Assembly (NCBI RefSeq): GCF_004216665.1 | Contig: NZ_SGWY01000001.1 | Span: 558,001-622,000, forward strand | Source: Agromyces ramosus | GTDB taxonomy: Bacteria > Actinomycetota > Actinomycetes > Actinomycetales > Microbacteriaceae | Direction: 5' to 3' | DNA: 64,000 bases | Shown here: one piece after another, positions 16,029-24,004 of the stretch | Layout of the letters: each line of letters begins with the position of its first letter | Position numbering within the stretch: the first letter of the stretch is position 1 | The notes under the pieces: generated by a model | Databases searched by the model: none | The model's input: the letters and a program-made list of their open reading frames with translations, nothing else | Told to the model about the DNA's origin: nothing | Translations under genes and position numbers: made by a program

Positions 16029-17623
16029 TCCAACAGCTCGTACGCGGGCAGGGTGAGGAAGTCGACGTACTCGTCGGCCAGGCAGAACTCGGCCATCAAC
16101 CGGGCTGCCGGCTCCGTGTAGGCGGCGAACCGCTCGGGCGTCGTCTCGGCGCGGAGCTGCGCGACCTCCTCGTCGAGCACGGTGCGCACGAGCTCGGGCG
16201 TCATCGTGCGCCCGGTGTCGGCGAGCACCACGTCGTGGCGCAGGTGCTGCCACACCTGGGAGCGGGAGATCTCCGCGGTGGCGGCGTCCTCCATGAGGCT
16301 GTGCAGCGCCACCGCCCCGCTGCCCGCGAGCCAGGCCGCGGTGTAGGCGACGCCCACGGAGAGGTTCGTGCGCAGGCCCGCCTCGGTGACCGAGCCGCCC
16401 GCGGAGGCGACGTCGAGGAGCTGCGCGGGGGTCACCTCGACCTCTGGCCGCTGCCGGTCGAGCTGGTTGGGCCGGTCGCCGAGCACGCCGTCGAAGACCT
16501 CCCTGCAGACCGGCACGAGGTCGGGGTGCGCGACCCACGAGCCGTCGAAGCCGTCGTTCGCCTCGCGGGTCTTGTCGGCACGCACCTTCTCGAAGGCGAC
16601 CGCCGTGGCCTCGGGGTCGGCACGGTTGGGCACGAACGCGGCCATGCCGCCCATCGCGACGGCACCACGCCGATGGCAGGTCTTCACGAGCAGCTCGGTG
16701 TAGGCGCGCATGAAGGGGGCGGTCATCTGCACGTCGGCCCGGTCGGGCACGATGAACTCGGGGCCGGCATCGCGGAAGACCTTGATGAGGCTGAACAGGT
16801 AGTCCCAGCGTCCCGCGTTCAGCCCCGACACGTGCTCGCGCAGCTCGAACAGGATCTCGTCCATCTCGAAGGCGGCGGGGATCGTCTCGATGAGCACGGT
16901 CGCGCGCACGGTGCCCCGTGGAATGCCGAGCGCCTCCTGCGCGAACTCGAACACGTCGTTCCACAGCCGCGCCTCGAGGTGGCTCTCGAGCTTCGGCAGG
17001 TAGTAGTACGGCCCGTCGCCGTTGTCGATGAGCTGCCGGGCGGTGTGGAAGAAGTGCAGGCCGAAGTCGACGAGCGATCCCGAGCCCCGCTCGCCGTCGA
17101 CGAGCACGTGCTTCTCGGGCAGGTGCCAGCCGCGCGGGCGCGTGACCACGGTCGGGCGGCGAACGTCGGAACGGAGGGCGTAGGCCTTGCCCTCGGGCGA
17201 CGTGTACTCGAGCGTGCCGCCCGCCGCGTCGCGCAGGTGCCGCACGCTGCCGACCACGTTGGGCCAGGTCGGGCTCGACGCGTCCTCGAGGTCCGCGAGC
17301 CAGACGCGCGCTCCGGAGTTGAGCGCGTTGATCGCCATCTTCGCCGGCGAGGCCGGGCCGGTGATCTCCACCCGCCGGTCGGCGAGCGCCGGCGGCGGCG
17401 GCGGCACGCGCCAGTCGCCGCTGCGGATCTCCTCGGTCTCGGGGAGGAAGTCGAGGCGCTCGCCGTGGGCGATCCGTTCGCGGCGTCGTGCCCGGGCGAC
17501 GAGGAGGTCGCGACGGCGGGGATCGAACCGATGGTGCAGCGCCTCCACGAAGGCGAGCGCCTCGTCGGTGAGGATCTCCTCGCCGCCCGGGACCTCGATG
17601 TCACGGGCGATCTCGATGGTCAT
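16025..17623 (-). CDS. aceB: Malate synthase A
   Basis: The 532-residue enzyme condenses glyoxylate and acetyl-CoA to malate. It has the expected length of isoform A and the family blocks ITGPASPAKMAINALNSGARVWLADLEDASSPTW, then RPRGWHLPEKHVLVDGE with the catalytic Arg, ATVLIETIPAAFEMDEILFELREHVSGLNAGRWDY with metal-binding Glu, and GGMAAFVPNR and AWVAHPDLVPV-like segments further on. It opens the purine-degradation operon, so it probably serves the glyoxylate released from ureidoglycolate rather than the acetate shunt. No isocitrate lyase gene is in the window. It is divergent from xdhA across 125 bp. Confidence 0.95.
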   Translation of the reverse strand: MTIEIARDIEVPGGEEILTDEALAFVEALHHRFDPRRRDLLVARARRRERIAHGERLDFLPETEEIRSGDWRVPPPPPALADRRVEITGPASPAKMAINALNSGARVWLADLEDASSPTWPNVVGSVRHLRDAAGGTLEYTSPEGKAYALRSDVRRPTVVTRPRGWHLPEKHVLVDGERGSGSLVDFGLHFFHTARQLIDNGDGPYYYLPKLESHLEARLWNDVFEFAQEALGIPRGTVRATVLIETIPAAFEMDEILFELREHVSGLNAGRWDYLFSLIKVFRDAGPEFIVPDRADVQMTAPFMRAYTELLVKTCHRRGAVAMGGMAAFVPNRADPEATAVAFEKVRADKTREANDGFDGSWVAHPDLVPVCREVFDGVLGDRPNQLDRQRPEVEVTPAQLLDVASAGGSVTEAGLRTNLSVGVAYTAAWLAGSGAVALHSLMEDAATAEISRSQVWQHLRHDVVLADTGRTMTPELVRTVLDEEVAQLRAETTPERFAAYTEPAARLMAEFCLADEYVDFLTLPAYELLE

Positions 17624-17674
17624 GCGGCTGCCGCTCCCTTCCGGGCTTCACGCTCCCCACGCTGTCCTCATCTT

Positions 17675-17688
17675 GGCGCAGATGCGCC
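17675..17688. promoter_or_regulatory. Inverted repeat in the aceB-xdhA divergent region
   Basis: GGCGCA-GA-TGCGCC is a perfect 6-bp inverted repeat centrally placed between the two divergent purine operons. It is a candidate operator for coordinated control. No regulator gene of the PucR or GntR kind is adjacent, so the cognate protein is unknown. Confidence 0.4.
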
Positions 17689-17723
17689 CACGGCGTAACC
17701 GGATCGCGGGGAAGGCGGCGGCG

Positions 17724-17743
17724 TAGACTCCGAATCCAAGGAG
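17724..17743 (+). promoter_or_regulatory. xdhA -10 box and ribosome binding site
   Basis: TAGACT (17724-17729) fits a -10 box. AAGGAG at 17738-17743 lies 5 nt before the ATG at 17749 and decides that start over the GTG at 17743. The predicted untranslated leader is very short, about 13 nt. Confidence 0.6.
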
Positions 17744-17748
17744 TGCGA

Positions 17749-19236
17749 ATGGATCACATCGGCGTGATGGTCAACGGACGACGACACCCGCTGCAGGGCG
17801 TGTCGGCCCACTCGACCGCGCTCGACTGGCTGCGCGGGATCGGGCTGACCGGATGCAAGGAGGGGTGCGCCGAGGGCGAGTGCGGCGCGTGCGCGGTGCT
17901 GCTCGCGATGCCCGACGACCACGGCGGCACGCGGTGGACGGCGGTCAACGCCTGCCTGGTGCCCGTCGCGGCCCTCGACGGCCAGGAGGTCGTGACGGCC
18001 GAGGGCCTCGGCAGCCCGGAGGCGCCGCATCCCGTGCAGGCGCGCCTCGCGGAGGCCGGAGGCTCGCAGTGCGGCTACTGCACGCCCGGCTTCGCCTGCA
18101 GCATGGCGGGCGAGTTCTACCGGGCCGGACGCGCGGCGGGCGACGCGGCGGAGCCGCAGCCCGCCGACGCCGAGGACACCGTCGACGGCCGCGCCGACGC
18201 GCACCACGGCCCCAACGGCTTCGACCTGCACGCCCTGAGCGGCAACCTGTGCCGGTGCACGGGATATCGCCCGATCCGGGACGCCGCGTACGCCCTCGGC
18301 GAGCCCGAGGCCGGCGATCCGCTCGCCGACCGGCGCTCCCGCCCCGCTCCCGACGTCGTGGCGACCCGGCTCGACGGGCCCGACGGGCGGTTCGTGCGCC
18401 CGGCGTCGCTCGACGAGGCGCTCGGCCTCATGCGCGACGAGCCCGACGCCATGGTGGTCGCCGGCACGACCGACTGGGGCGTCGACGTGAACCTCCGCGG
18501 CAGGCGCGCGCCGCTCTCGATCGCCATCGAGCGGCTGCCGGAGCTGCGCACGCTCGACCTCGGCGACGCCGGCATCGAGATCGGCGCCGCACTCGCGCTG
18601 TCGGAGGTCGAACGCCGCCTCGACGGCGCAGTGCCGCTGCTCGCCGAGCTGTTCCCGCGGTTCGCGTCGCCCCTCATCCGCAACCGCGCCACGATCGGCG
18701 GCAACCTCGGCACCGCCTCGCCCATCGGCGACACCGCCCCGGCGCTGCTCGCGCTCGAGGCCCGCGTCGTGCTCGTGTCGGCCGCCGGCGAGCGCGAGGT
18801 CGACCTCGCCGACTACTTCACGGGCTATCGCGAGACCGTGCGCAGGCCCGACGAGCTCATCCGAGCGGTACGGATCCCGCTGCCGCTCGCGGGCATCTTC
18901 GCGTTCCACAAGGTCGCGAAGCGCCGATTCGACGACATCTCCAGCGTCGCCGTCGGCCTCGCGCTCGACCTCGACGACGGCGTGATCGCGGGCGCACGCA
19001 TCGGGCTCGGCGGCGTCGCGGCGACCCCGATCCGCGCACGGGCGACCGAGGCGGTGCTGGTCGGGCGACCGTGGACCCTCGAGACCGCCCGCGACGCGGC
19101 ATCCGTGCTCGGCACCGAGGGCACCCCGATGTCCGACCACCGGGCGAGCGCCGAGTACCGCTCGCTGATGCTCGGCACTGCGCTGCTGAAGCTGCACCGG
19201 TCCACGCCGCTCACGCCCGAGGGGGTGCCGGCATGA
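17749..19236 (+). CDS. xdhA: Xanthine dehydrogenase, FeS/FAD subunit
   Basis: The 495-residue subunit combines the electron-transfer domains of xanthine dehydrogenase. The plant-type [2Fe-2S] cluster is GCKEGCAEGECGACAV plus a later Cys in VNACLVPVAAL. The second cluster is GSQCGYCTPGFACSM with LSGNLCRCTGYRPIRD. The FAD domain follows with VVAGTTDWGVDVN and NRATIGGNLGTASPIGDTAPALLAL. A charged linker of about 30 residues between the CxxC pairs is longer than usual. It starts an operon with xdhB (ATGA overlap) and xdhC, converting hypoxanthine to xanthine to urate for the uricase branch encoded opposite. Confidence 0.95.
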   Translation: MDHIGVMVNGRRHPLQGVSAHSTALDWLRGIGLTGCKEGCAEGECGACAVLLAMPDDHGGTRWTAVNACLVPVAALDGQEVVTAEGLGSPEAPHPVQARLAEAGGSQCGYCTPGFACSMAGEFYRAGRAAGDAAEPQPADAEDTVDGRADAHHGPNGFDLHALSGNLCRCTGYRPIRDAAYALGEPEAGDPLADRRSRPAPDVVATRLDGPDGRFVRPASLDEALGLMRDEPDAMVVAGTTDWGVDVNLRGRRAPLSIAIERLPELRTLDLGDAGIEIGAALALSEVERRLDGAVPLLAELFPRFASPLIRNRATIGGNLGTASPIGDTAPALLALEARVVLVSAAGEREVDLADYFTGYRETVRRPDELIRAVRIPLPLAGIFAFHKVAKRRFDDISSVAVGLALDLDDGVIAGARIGLGGVAATPIRARATEAVLVGRPWTLETARDAASVLGTEGTPMSDHRASAEYRSLMLGTALLKLHRSTPLTPEGVPA

Positions 19237-21665
19237 GCGAGCTCGCCGCACGCCCCATCGACCCCGTGGTCGGACGCCCCACGCCCCACGAGAGCGGCGC
19301 ACTGCACGCCACCGGGCACGCCGTGTACACCGACGATCTCGCCGCTCGCGCGGGCGACGCGCTCACCGCGTGGCCCGTGCAGTCGGAGCAGGCGCACGCG
19401 CTCGTGACGCTCGACGTCGCGCCGGCGCTCGAGGTGCCCGGCGTCGTACGGGTGCTCACCGCGGCCGACGTGCCGGGAGTCAACGACGCGGGTGTCAAGC
19501 ACGACGAGCCGCTCTTCCCCGGCGAGGCGATGTTCCACGGGCACGCCCTCGCCTGGGTGCTCGGCGAGACGGCGGAGGCCGCCCGACTCGGCGCCGCCGC
19601 GGTGCGCGTCGAGTACGAGACCCTGCCGTCGGTCATCACCGTGCCCGAGGCGATCGAGGCGGGCTCGTTCCAGGGCATCCCCCGCACGATCCGCCGCGGC
19701 GATCCCGAGGCCGCGCTCGCCACCGCGCCCCACGTCTTCGAGGGGGTCATCGAGATCGGCGGGCAGGAGCACTTCTACCTCGAGACGCACGCGTCGCTCG
19801 CCCGGGTCGACTCCGAGGGGCAGGTCTTCGTCGACTGCAGCACCCAGCACCCCTCCGAGACGCAGGAGATCGTCGCGCACGTGCTCGGACTGCCGAACAA
19901 CCGGGTGACCGTGCAGGCGCTGCGCATGGGCGGGGGGTTCGGCGGCAAGGAGATGCAACCGCACGGGTTCGCGGCGATCGCCGCGCTCGGGGCCATGCTC
20001 ACGGGCCGTGCGGTGCGACTGCGGCTCAACCGCACGCAGGACCTCACGATGACCGGCAAGCGGCATCCGTTCCACATCGTGTGGACCGCCGGGTTCGACG
20101 ACGACGGCCGCATCGTCGCGCTCGCGACGACCCTCACCTCCGACGGGGGCTGGAGCCTCGACCTCTCGGAGCCCGTGATGGGCCGCGCCCTCTGCCACGT
20201 CGACAACGCGTACTGGATCCCCCACTTCGTGGCCCAGGGACGCGTCGCGAAGACGAACAAGACGTCCCAGACCGCGTTCCGCGGGTTCGGCGGGCCGCAG
20301 GGCATGTTCGTGATCGAGGAGGTGCTCGGGCACGCGGCGCCGGCGCTCGGCATCGATCCGGCGTCGCTCCGCGAGCGCAACCTCTACCGCCCCGGCCAGA
20401 CGACGCCCTACGGACAGCCCGTGCGCCACGCCGAACGGCTCCGCACGATCTGGGAGGAGCTCCGCCGCTCGAGCGACTTCGACGCCCGCCGGGCTCGCAT
20501 CGCGGCGTTCAACCACGAGCACGACGACGTGAAGCGGGCCCTCGCAATCACGCCCGTGAAGTTCGGCATCTCGTTCACCCTGACCGCCTACAACCAGGCC
20601 GGCGCCCTCGTGCACGTGTACAAGGACGGCTCGGTGCTCGTGAACCACGGCGGCACCGAGATGGGTCAGGGCCTGCACACGAAGATGCTGCAGGTCGCCG
20701 CCACGGCGCTCGGCGTGCCGCTCGAGACGGTGCGGCTCGCCCCGACGCGCACCGACAAGGTGCCCAACACCTCGGCCACCGCCGCCTCGTCGGGCGCCGA
20801 CCTCAACGGCGGCGCGGTGAAGCACGCCTGCGAGCAGATCCGCGACCGCATGGCCGCCGTCGCCGGGCGGATGCTCGGGGTCGACCAGCGCGACGTGCGT
20901 TTCTCGGGCGGGCGGGTCGCCGGCCTCGGGCCGGTTCCGATGGGCACAGGCGGACCCTGGTTCACGTTCGCGCAGGTCGCGGACGCCGCCTACCACCAGC
21001 GCGTGCAGCTCTGGGCTGCGGGCTTCTACCGCACCGAGGGCCTGCACTGGGACACCGAGCGGATGCAGGGCGAGCCGTTCAAGTACTTCGCCTACGGAGC
21101 GGCCGCGACCGAGGTCGAGGTCGACGGGTTCACCGGCGCGCACCGGATGCTGCGGGTCGACATCCTGCACGACGTCGGCGACTCGCTCTCGCCGATCATC
21201 GACCTCGGCCAGGTCGAGGGCGCGTTCGTGCAGGGCGCCGGATGGCTCACGCTCGAGGAGCTGCGCTGGGACACGACCGACGGCCCCGGTCGCGGTCGGC
21301 TCCTCACCCAGTCGGCGAGCACCTACAAGCTGCCGAGCTTCTCCGAGATGCCCGAGGAGTTCAACGTACGCCTGCTCGAGCACGCCGCGGAGGACGGCGC
21401 CGTCTACGGGTCGAAGGCCGTCGGCGAACCGCCGCTCATGCTCGCGTTCAGCGTGCGCGAGGCGATCCGGGAGGCGGTCGGCGCGTTCGGGCCCGAGGGT
21501 CGCAGCGTCGAACTCGGCTCGCCCGCGACGGGCGAGGCGACGTTCCGCGCGATCCTCGCCGCTCGCCGGGACGAGGACGATCGCACGGATGCCGCGTCGG
21601 GCGCCACGACCGCGACCGGCGCCACCACCGGCGCTCCCCGACCGCTCGTGCCCTCGGACTCGTAG
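19233..21665 (+). CDS. xdhB: Xanthine dehydrogenase, molybdopterin-binding subunit
   Basis: The 810-residue subunit carries the molybdenum active site. The family blocks are in order: HATGHAVYTDDL, EIGGQEHFYLETHAS (substrate-proximal Gln/Glu region), RMGGGFGGKEMQ (cofactor loop), TAFRGFGGPQGMFVIEEVL, VNHGGTEMGQGLHTKM, and the catalytic glutamate in SKAVGEPPLMLA. These residues favour true xanthine dehydrogenase over CO dehydrogenase-type paralogues. The C-terminus has an Ala/Thr-rich tail. The ATG overlaps the xdhA stop, ensuring a 1:1 supply of subunits. The accessory gene xdhC follows after 12 nt. Confidence 0.95.
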   Translation: MSELAARPIDPVVGRPTPHESGALHATGHAVYTDDLAARAGDALTAWPVQSEQAHALVTLDVAPALEVPGVVRVLTAADVPGVNDAGVKHDEPLFPGEAMFHGHALAWVLGETAEAARLGAAAVRVEYETLPSVITVPEAIEAGSFQGIPRTIRRGDPEAALATAPHVFEGVIEIGGQEHFYLETHASLARVDSEGQVFVDCSTQHPSETQEIVAHVLGLPNNRVTVQALRMGGGFGGKEMQPHGFAAIAALGAMLTGRAVRLRLNRTQDLTMTGKRHPFHIVWTAGFDDDGRIVALATTLTSDGGWSLDLSEPVMGRALCHVDNAYWIPHFVAQGRVAKTNKTSQTAFRGFGGPQGMFVIEEVLGHAAPALGIDPASLRERNLYRPGQTTPYGQPVRHAERLRTIWEELRRSSDFDARRARIAAFNHEHDDVKRALAITPVKFGISFTLTAYNQAGALVHVYKDGSVLVNHGGTEMGQGLHTKMLQVAATALGVPLETVRLAPTRTDKVPNTSATAASSGADLNGGAVKHACEQIRDRMAAVAGRMLGVDQRDVRFSGGRVAGLGPVPMGTGGPWFTFAQVADAAYHQRVQLWAAGFYRTEGLHWDTERMQGEPFKYFAYGAAATEVEVDGFTGAHRMLRVDILHDVGDSLSPIIDLGQVEGAFVQGAGWLTLEELRWDTTDGPGRGRLLTQSASTYKLPSFSEMPEEFNVRLLEHAAEDGAVYGSKAVGEPPLMLAFSVREAIREAVGAFGPEGRSVELGSPATGEATFRAILAARRDEDDRTDAASGATTATGATTGAPRPLVPSDS

Positions 21666-21677
21666 TCGGAGCGGACC

Positions 21678-22511
21678 GTGGACTGGGTCGACGCCGTGCA
21701 GCGCCTGCGCGCGTCGCGCACGGCCGCCGTGATGGTGACCGTGGCGATGGTGCGGGGGCACGCTCCCCGCAACGGCGGCGCCAAGATGGTGGTCTGGCGC
21801 GACGGGTTCTTCGGCACCGTCGGCGGGGGCAACCTCGAGGCGACGGCGACCCGCCGGGCCCGGGAGATGCTGGCGGACGCCACCGCCGAGCCCGAGCTGC
21901 TCACGCTCACGTTGAGCGACAAGGCCGTCACCGACTACGGCGTGCAGTGCTGCGGAGGAGAGGTCACCATGCTGCTGGAACCCGTGCCGGTCGTGCCGGC
22001 GGTCGCGATCTTCGGGATCGGCCACGTCGGGCTCGAGCTCGCCCGCATCCTCGCCCGGCAGCCGATCGAGCTCACGCTCGTCGACTCGCGGGCCGAGATG
22101 CTCGCGCCCGAGCGGATCGGCGCGCCCGGCTCGAGCGGACCCTTCGCCGATGCCGTCGCGACGGTCGCGCTGCGGCCGCTCCCGGTGCCCGAGGCAGCGC
22201 TCGCCGACCTGCCGGCCGGTGCCCACGTGCTCGTCATGACCCACGACCATGTCGAGGACCTCGCGATCGTCGAGGCCGCGCTGCGCGTCCCCGGCATCGG
22301 CTCGATCGGACTCATCGGCTCGCGCTCGAAGTGGGCGCGCTTCACGAAGGAGCTGCGGGAGGCCGGCCTCGGCGACGGCGACCTGGCGCGCGTGTCGACC
22401 CCGATCGGCATCGACGGCATCCGCTCGAAGGAGCCGGCGGCCATCGCGGTGAGCGTCGCGGCCCGGGTGCTGCAGCTCGTGGAGGAGGCCGCGGCGGCGC
22501 CCGTGCGGTGA
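21678..22511 (+). CDS. xdhC: Xanthine dehydrogenase accessory protein XdhC
   Basis: The 277-residue protein belongs to the XdhC/CoxI family that sulfurates and inserts the molybdenum cofactor. The N-terminal domain contains the GHAPRNGGAKMVV and GTVGGGNLEATATRRAR motifs and YGVQCCGGEVTMLLEP with the paired cysteines. The C-terminal Rossmann domain begins VAIFGIGHVGLELARIL, continues VLVMTHDHVEDLAIVEAAL and IGLIGSRSKWARF, and ends with the IGIDGIRSKEPAAIAVSVAA signature. The start is a GTG at 21678, after the xdhB stop. It is the last gene of the xdh operon. Confidence 0.93.
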   Translation: MDWVDAVQRLRASRTAAVMVTVAMVRGHAPRNGGAKMVVWRDGFFGTVGGGNLEATATRRAREMLADATAEPELLTLTLSDKAVTDYGVQCCGGEVTMLLEPVPVVPAVAIFGIGHVGLELARILARQPIELTLVDSRAEMLAPERIGAPGSSGPFADAVATVALRPLPVPEAALADLPAGAHVLVMTHDHVEDLAIVEAALRVPGIGSIGLIGSRSKWARFTKELREAGLGDGDLARVSTPIGIDGIRSKEPAAIAVSVAARVLQLVEEAAAAPVR

Positions 22512-22530
22512 GCCCGCGGCATCCGCGGCT

Positions 22531-22610
22531 CGCGCCCCTTCGCGGCGGAATCCTGCTCGCCCGGCGCACCCCGCCGCGCCCCTTCGCGGCGGAATCCTGC
22601 TCGCCCGGCG
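22531..22610. repeat. Two 36-bp direct repeats between xdhC and the alditol oxidase gene
   Basis: Bases 22531-22566 recur at 22575-22610 (unit begins CGCGCCCCTTCGCGGCGG, ends CCCGGCG), offset by 44 bp. The 171-bp convergent gap 22512-22682 also holds the self-complementary runs CCCGCGGG near 22650-22670, which may act as a bidirectional terminator. No gene is seen in it. Confidence 0.85.
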
Positions 22611-22682
22611 GAATCCGCGACGCGCGGGATTCGGGCGGCGCACCGGGATTCCCGCGGGCTCCCGCGGGTGCGGCGTGCGGCG

Positions 22683-23996
22683 TCAGAGCCCGAGGCGCGC
22701 GAGGTACGCGTTGCGGAACCGGCCCTCGGGATCGAACCGGGCGCGCAGGGCGGCGAAGTCGTCCCATCGAGGGTAGCGGCGCCGCACCTCGTCGCCCGGC
22801 AGCGTGGAGACCTTGCCCCAGTGCGGACGCGCGGTGGCGGGCAGCGCGGCCTCGATGGCGGGCAGCAGCGCGGTGACGGCCGGCTCGTCGCGCACCCACG
22901 TGAAGTGGAGGGCCACGACGTCGACGCCGTAGGCGGCGCTCAGCCACAGGTCGTCGGCCCGCACCGTGCGCACCTCGCACACCTGCAGGAGCGGGGCGAT
23001 GCGATCGGCGAGCCCGCGCACCGCCTCGAGCGCAGCGACGGCGTCCGCCCGGGGCACGAGGTACTCCGACTGCAGCTCCGCCCCCGCCGACGGCGTGAAC
23101 CCGAGCCGGAAGTGCGGCAGGCGCTCGAACCACGGGCCGGGTGCGCCGAGCTGCTCGGTGCACGCGTCGGCCGGCAGCCCGATGATCGGATGCCGCGCCT
23201 GCGTCGCCGGGTGGGCGCCGAGCCGCTCGACCACCGCACGACGCCGTTCCGCGGCATCCGTGTCGAACGGCAGCCGCTGCTTCACCCACAGCTGGTCGGC
23301 GACGTCGGTGCGCGACCACCGCGTGAAGATGCTGACGCTCGTGCCGAGCCCGGTGACTGCGTCGAGGTCGGCGAGGATCGCGTCCCAAGCGGGTGACTCG
23401 TACACCGCCTGCGCGACGTCGTAGGTCGGCTCGACGTCGAGCTCGAGGGAGGTGACCACTCCGAGCGCGCCGAGGTGCACGACCGCGCCGGCGAAGTCGG
23501 CGTCGCCGCGCACGAGCTTGCGCAGCTCGTGCACGACCGCGCCGGCGAAGTCGGCGTCGCCGCGCACGAGCTTGCGCAGCTCGCCGCCCGGGGTGACGAG
23601 GCCGATGCCCCGCACCGCGGTGGCGAGCGAGCCGATCCCGTCGCCCGAGCCGTGCGTGCCGGTGGCCACGGCGCCCGCGACCGAGATGTGCGGCAGCGAC
23701 GCGAGGTTCGCGAGCGCGAGGCCCTGCCGGTGCAGCACCGGCGCGAGGTCGCCGTAGCGAGTCGCGCCCGTGCACCGCACGGCGCCCGGCGCGCTCGACA
23801 CGTCGACGTGCACCGGCAGCCGGTCGGTCGCGATGAGCGTGCCGTCGGTGTCGGCGAGGTCGTTGAAGGAGTGGCGCGTGCCGAGCGCTCGGAACTGGCC
23901 GTCGCCGGCGAGCACCTCCCGCAGCTCGTCGACGGACGCCGGGTGCACGACCTGCCGCGCGCGGTAGGTCAGGTTGCCGGCCCAGTTGCGTTCCAT
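22683..23996 (-). CDS. aldO: Alditol (xylitol) oxidase-like FAD enzyme with an internal duplication
   Basis: The 437-residue flavoenzyme closely resembles Streptomyces AldO, which oxidises xylitol and sorbitol with O2. It starts MERNWAGNLTYRARQVVHP and has LGTRHSFND, where His carries the covalent FAD in AldO. SLPHISVAGAVATGTHGSG, LGALGVVTSLELDVEP and FTPSAGAELQSEYLVPR follow, and ARPHWGKVSTLPGDEVRRRYPRWDDF at the end is typical. An 18-residue stretch beginning ELRKLVRGDADF is present twice in tandem in the FAD domain, where AldO has it once. The enzyme may be altered, or the duplication may be an assembly error. GAGGAG precedes the ATG. It is last in the arabinan operon, so pentitol oxidation is plausible. 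Confidence 0.85.
   Translation of the reverse strand: MERNWAGNLTYRARQVVHPASVDELREVLAGDGQFRALGTRHSFNDLADTDGTLIATDRLPVHVDVSSAPGAVRCTGATRYGDLAPVLHRQGLALANLASLPHISVAGAVATGTHGSGDGIGSLATAVRGIGLVTPGGELRKLVRGDADFAGAVVHELRKLVRGDADFAGAVVHLGALGVVTSLELDVEPTYDVAQAVYESPAWDAILADLDAVTGLGTSVSIFTRWSRTDVADQLWVKQRLPFDTDAAERRRAVVERLGAHPATQARHPIIGLPADACTEQLGAPGPWFERLPHFRLGFTPSAGAELQSEYLVPRADAVAALEAVRGLADRIAPLLQVCEVRTVRADDLWLSAAYGVDVVALHFTWVRDEPAVTALLPAIEAALPATARPHWGKVSTLPGDEVRRRYPRWDDFAALRARFDPEGRFRNAYLARLGL
23475..23582 (-). repeat. Exact 54-bp tandem duplication inside the alditol oxidase gene
   Basis: Bases 23475-23528 and 23529-23582 are identical with no mismatch. Each encodes the same 18 residues, keeping the frame. 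The absence of any divergence implies a very recent event or an assembly artefact. Confidence 0.97.
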
Positions 23997-24004
23997 CGTC
24001 CTCC

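Noticed and set aside
18825..22643. A minus-strand open frame of about 1270 codons opposite xdhAB
   Set aside because: It is an antisense shadow caused by high GC at third positions. Its translation is low-complexity Arg/Gly/Ala/His-rich without domains, while the plus-strand genes show all xanthine dehydrogenase motifs.
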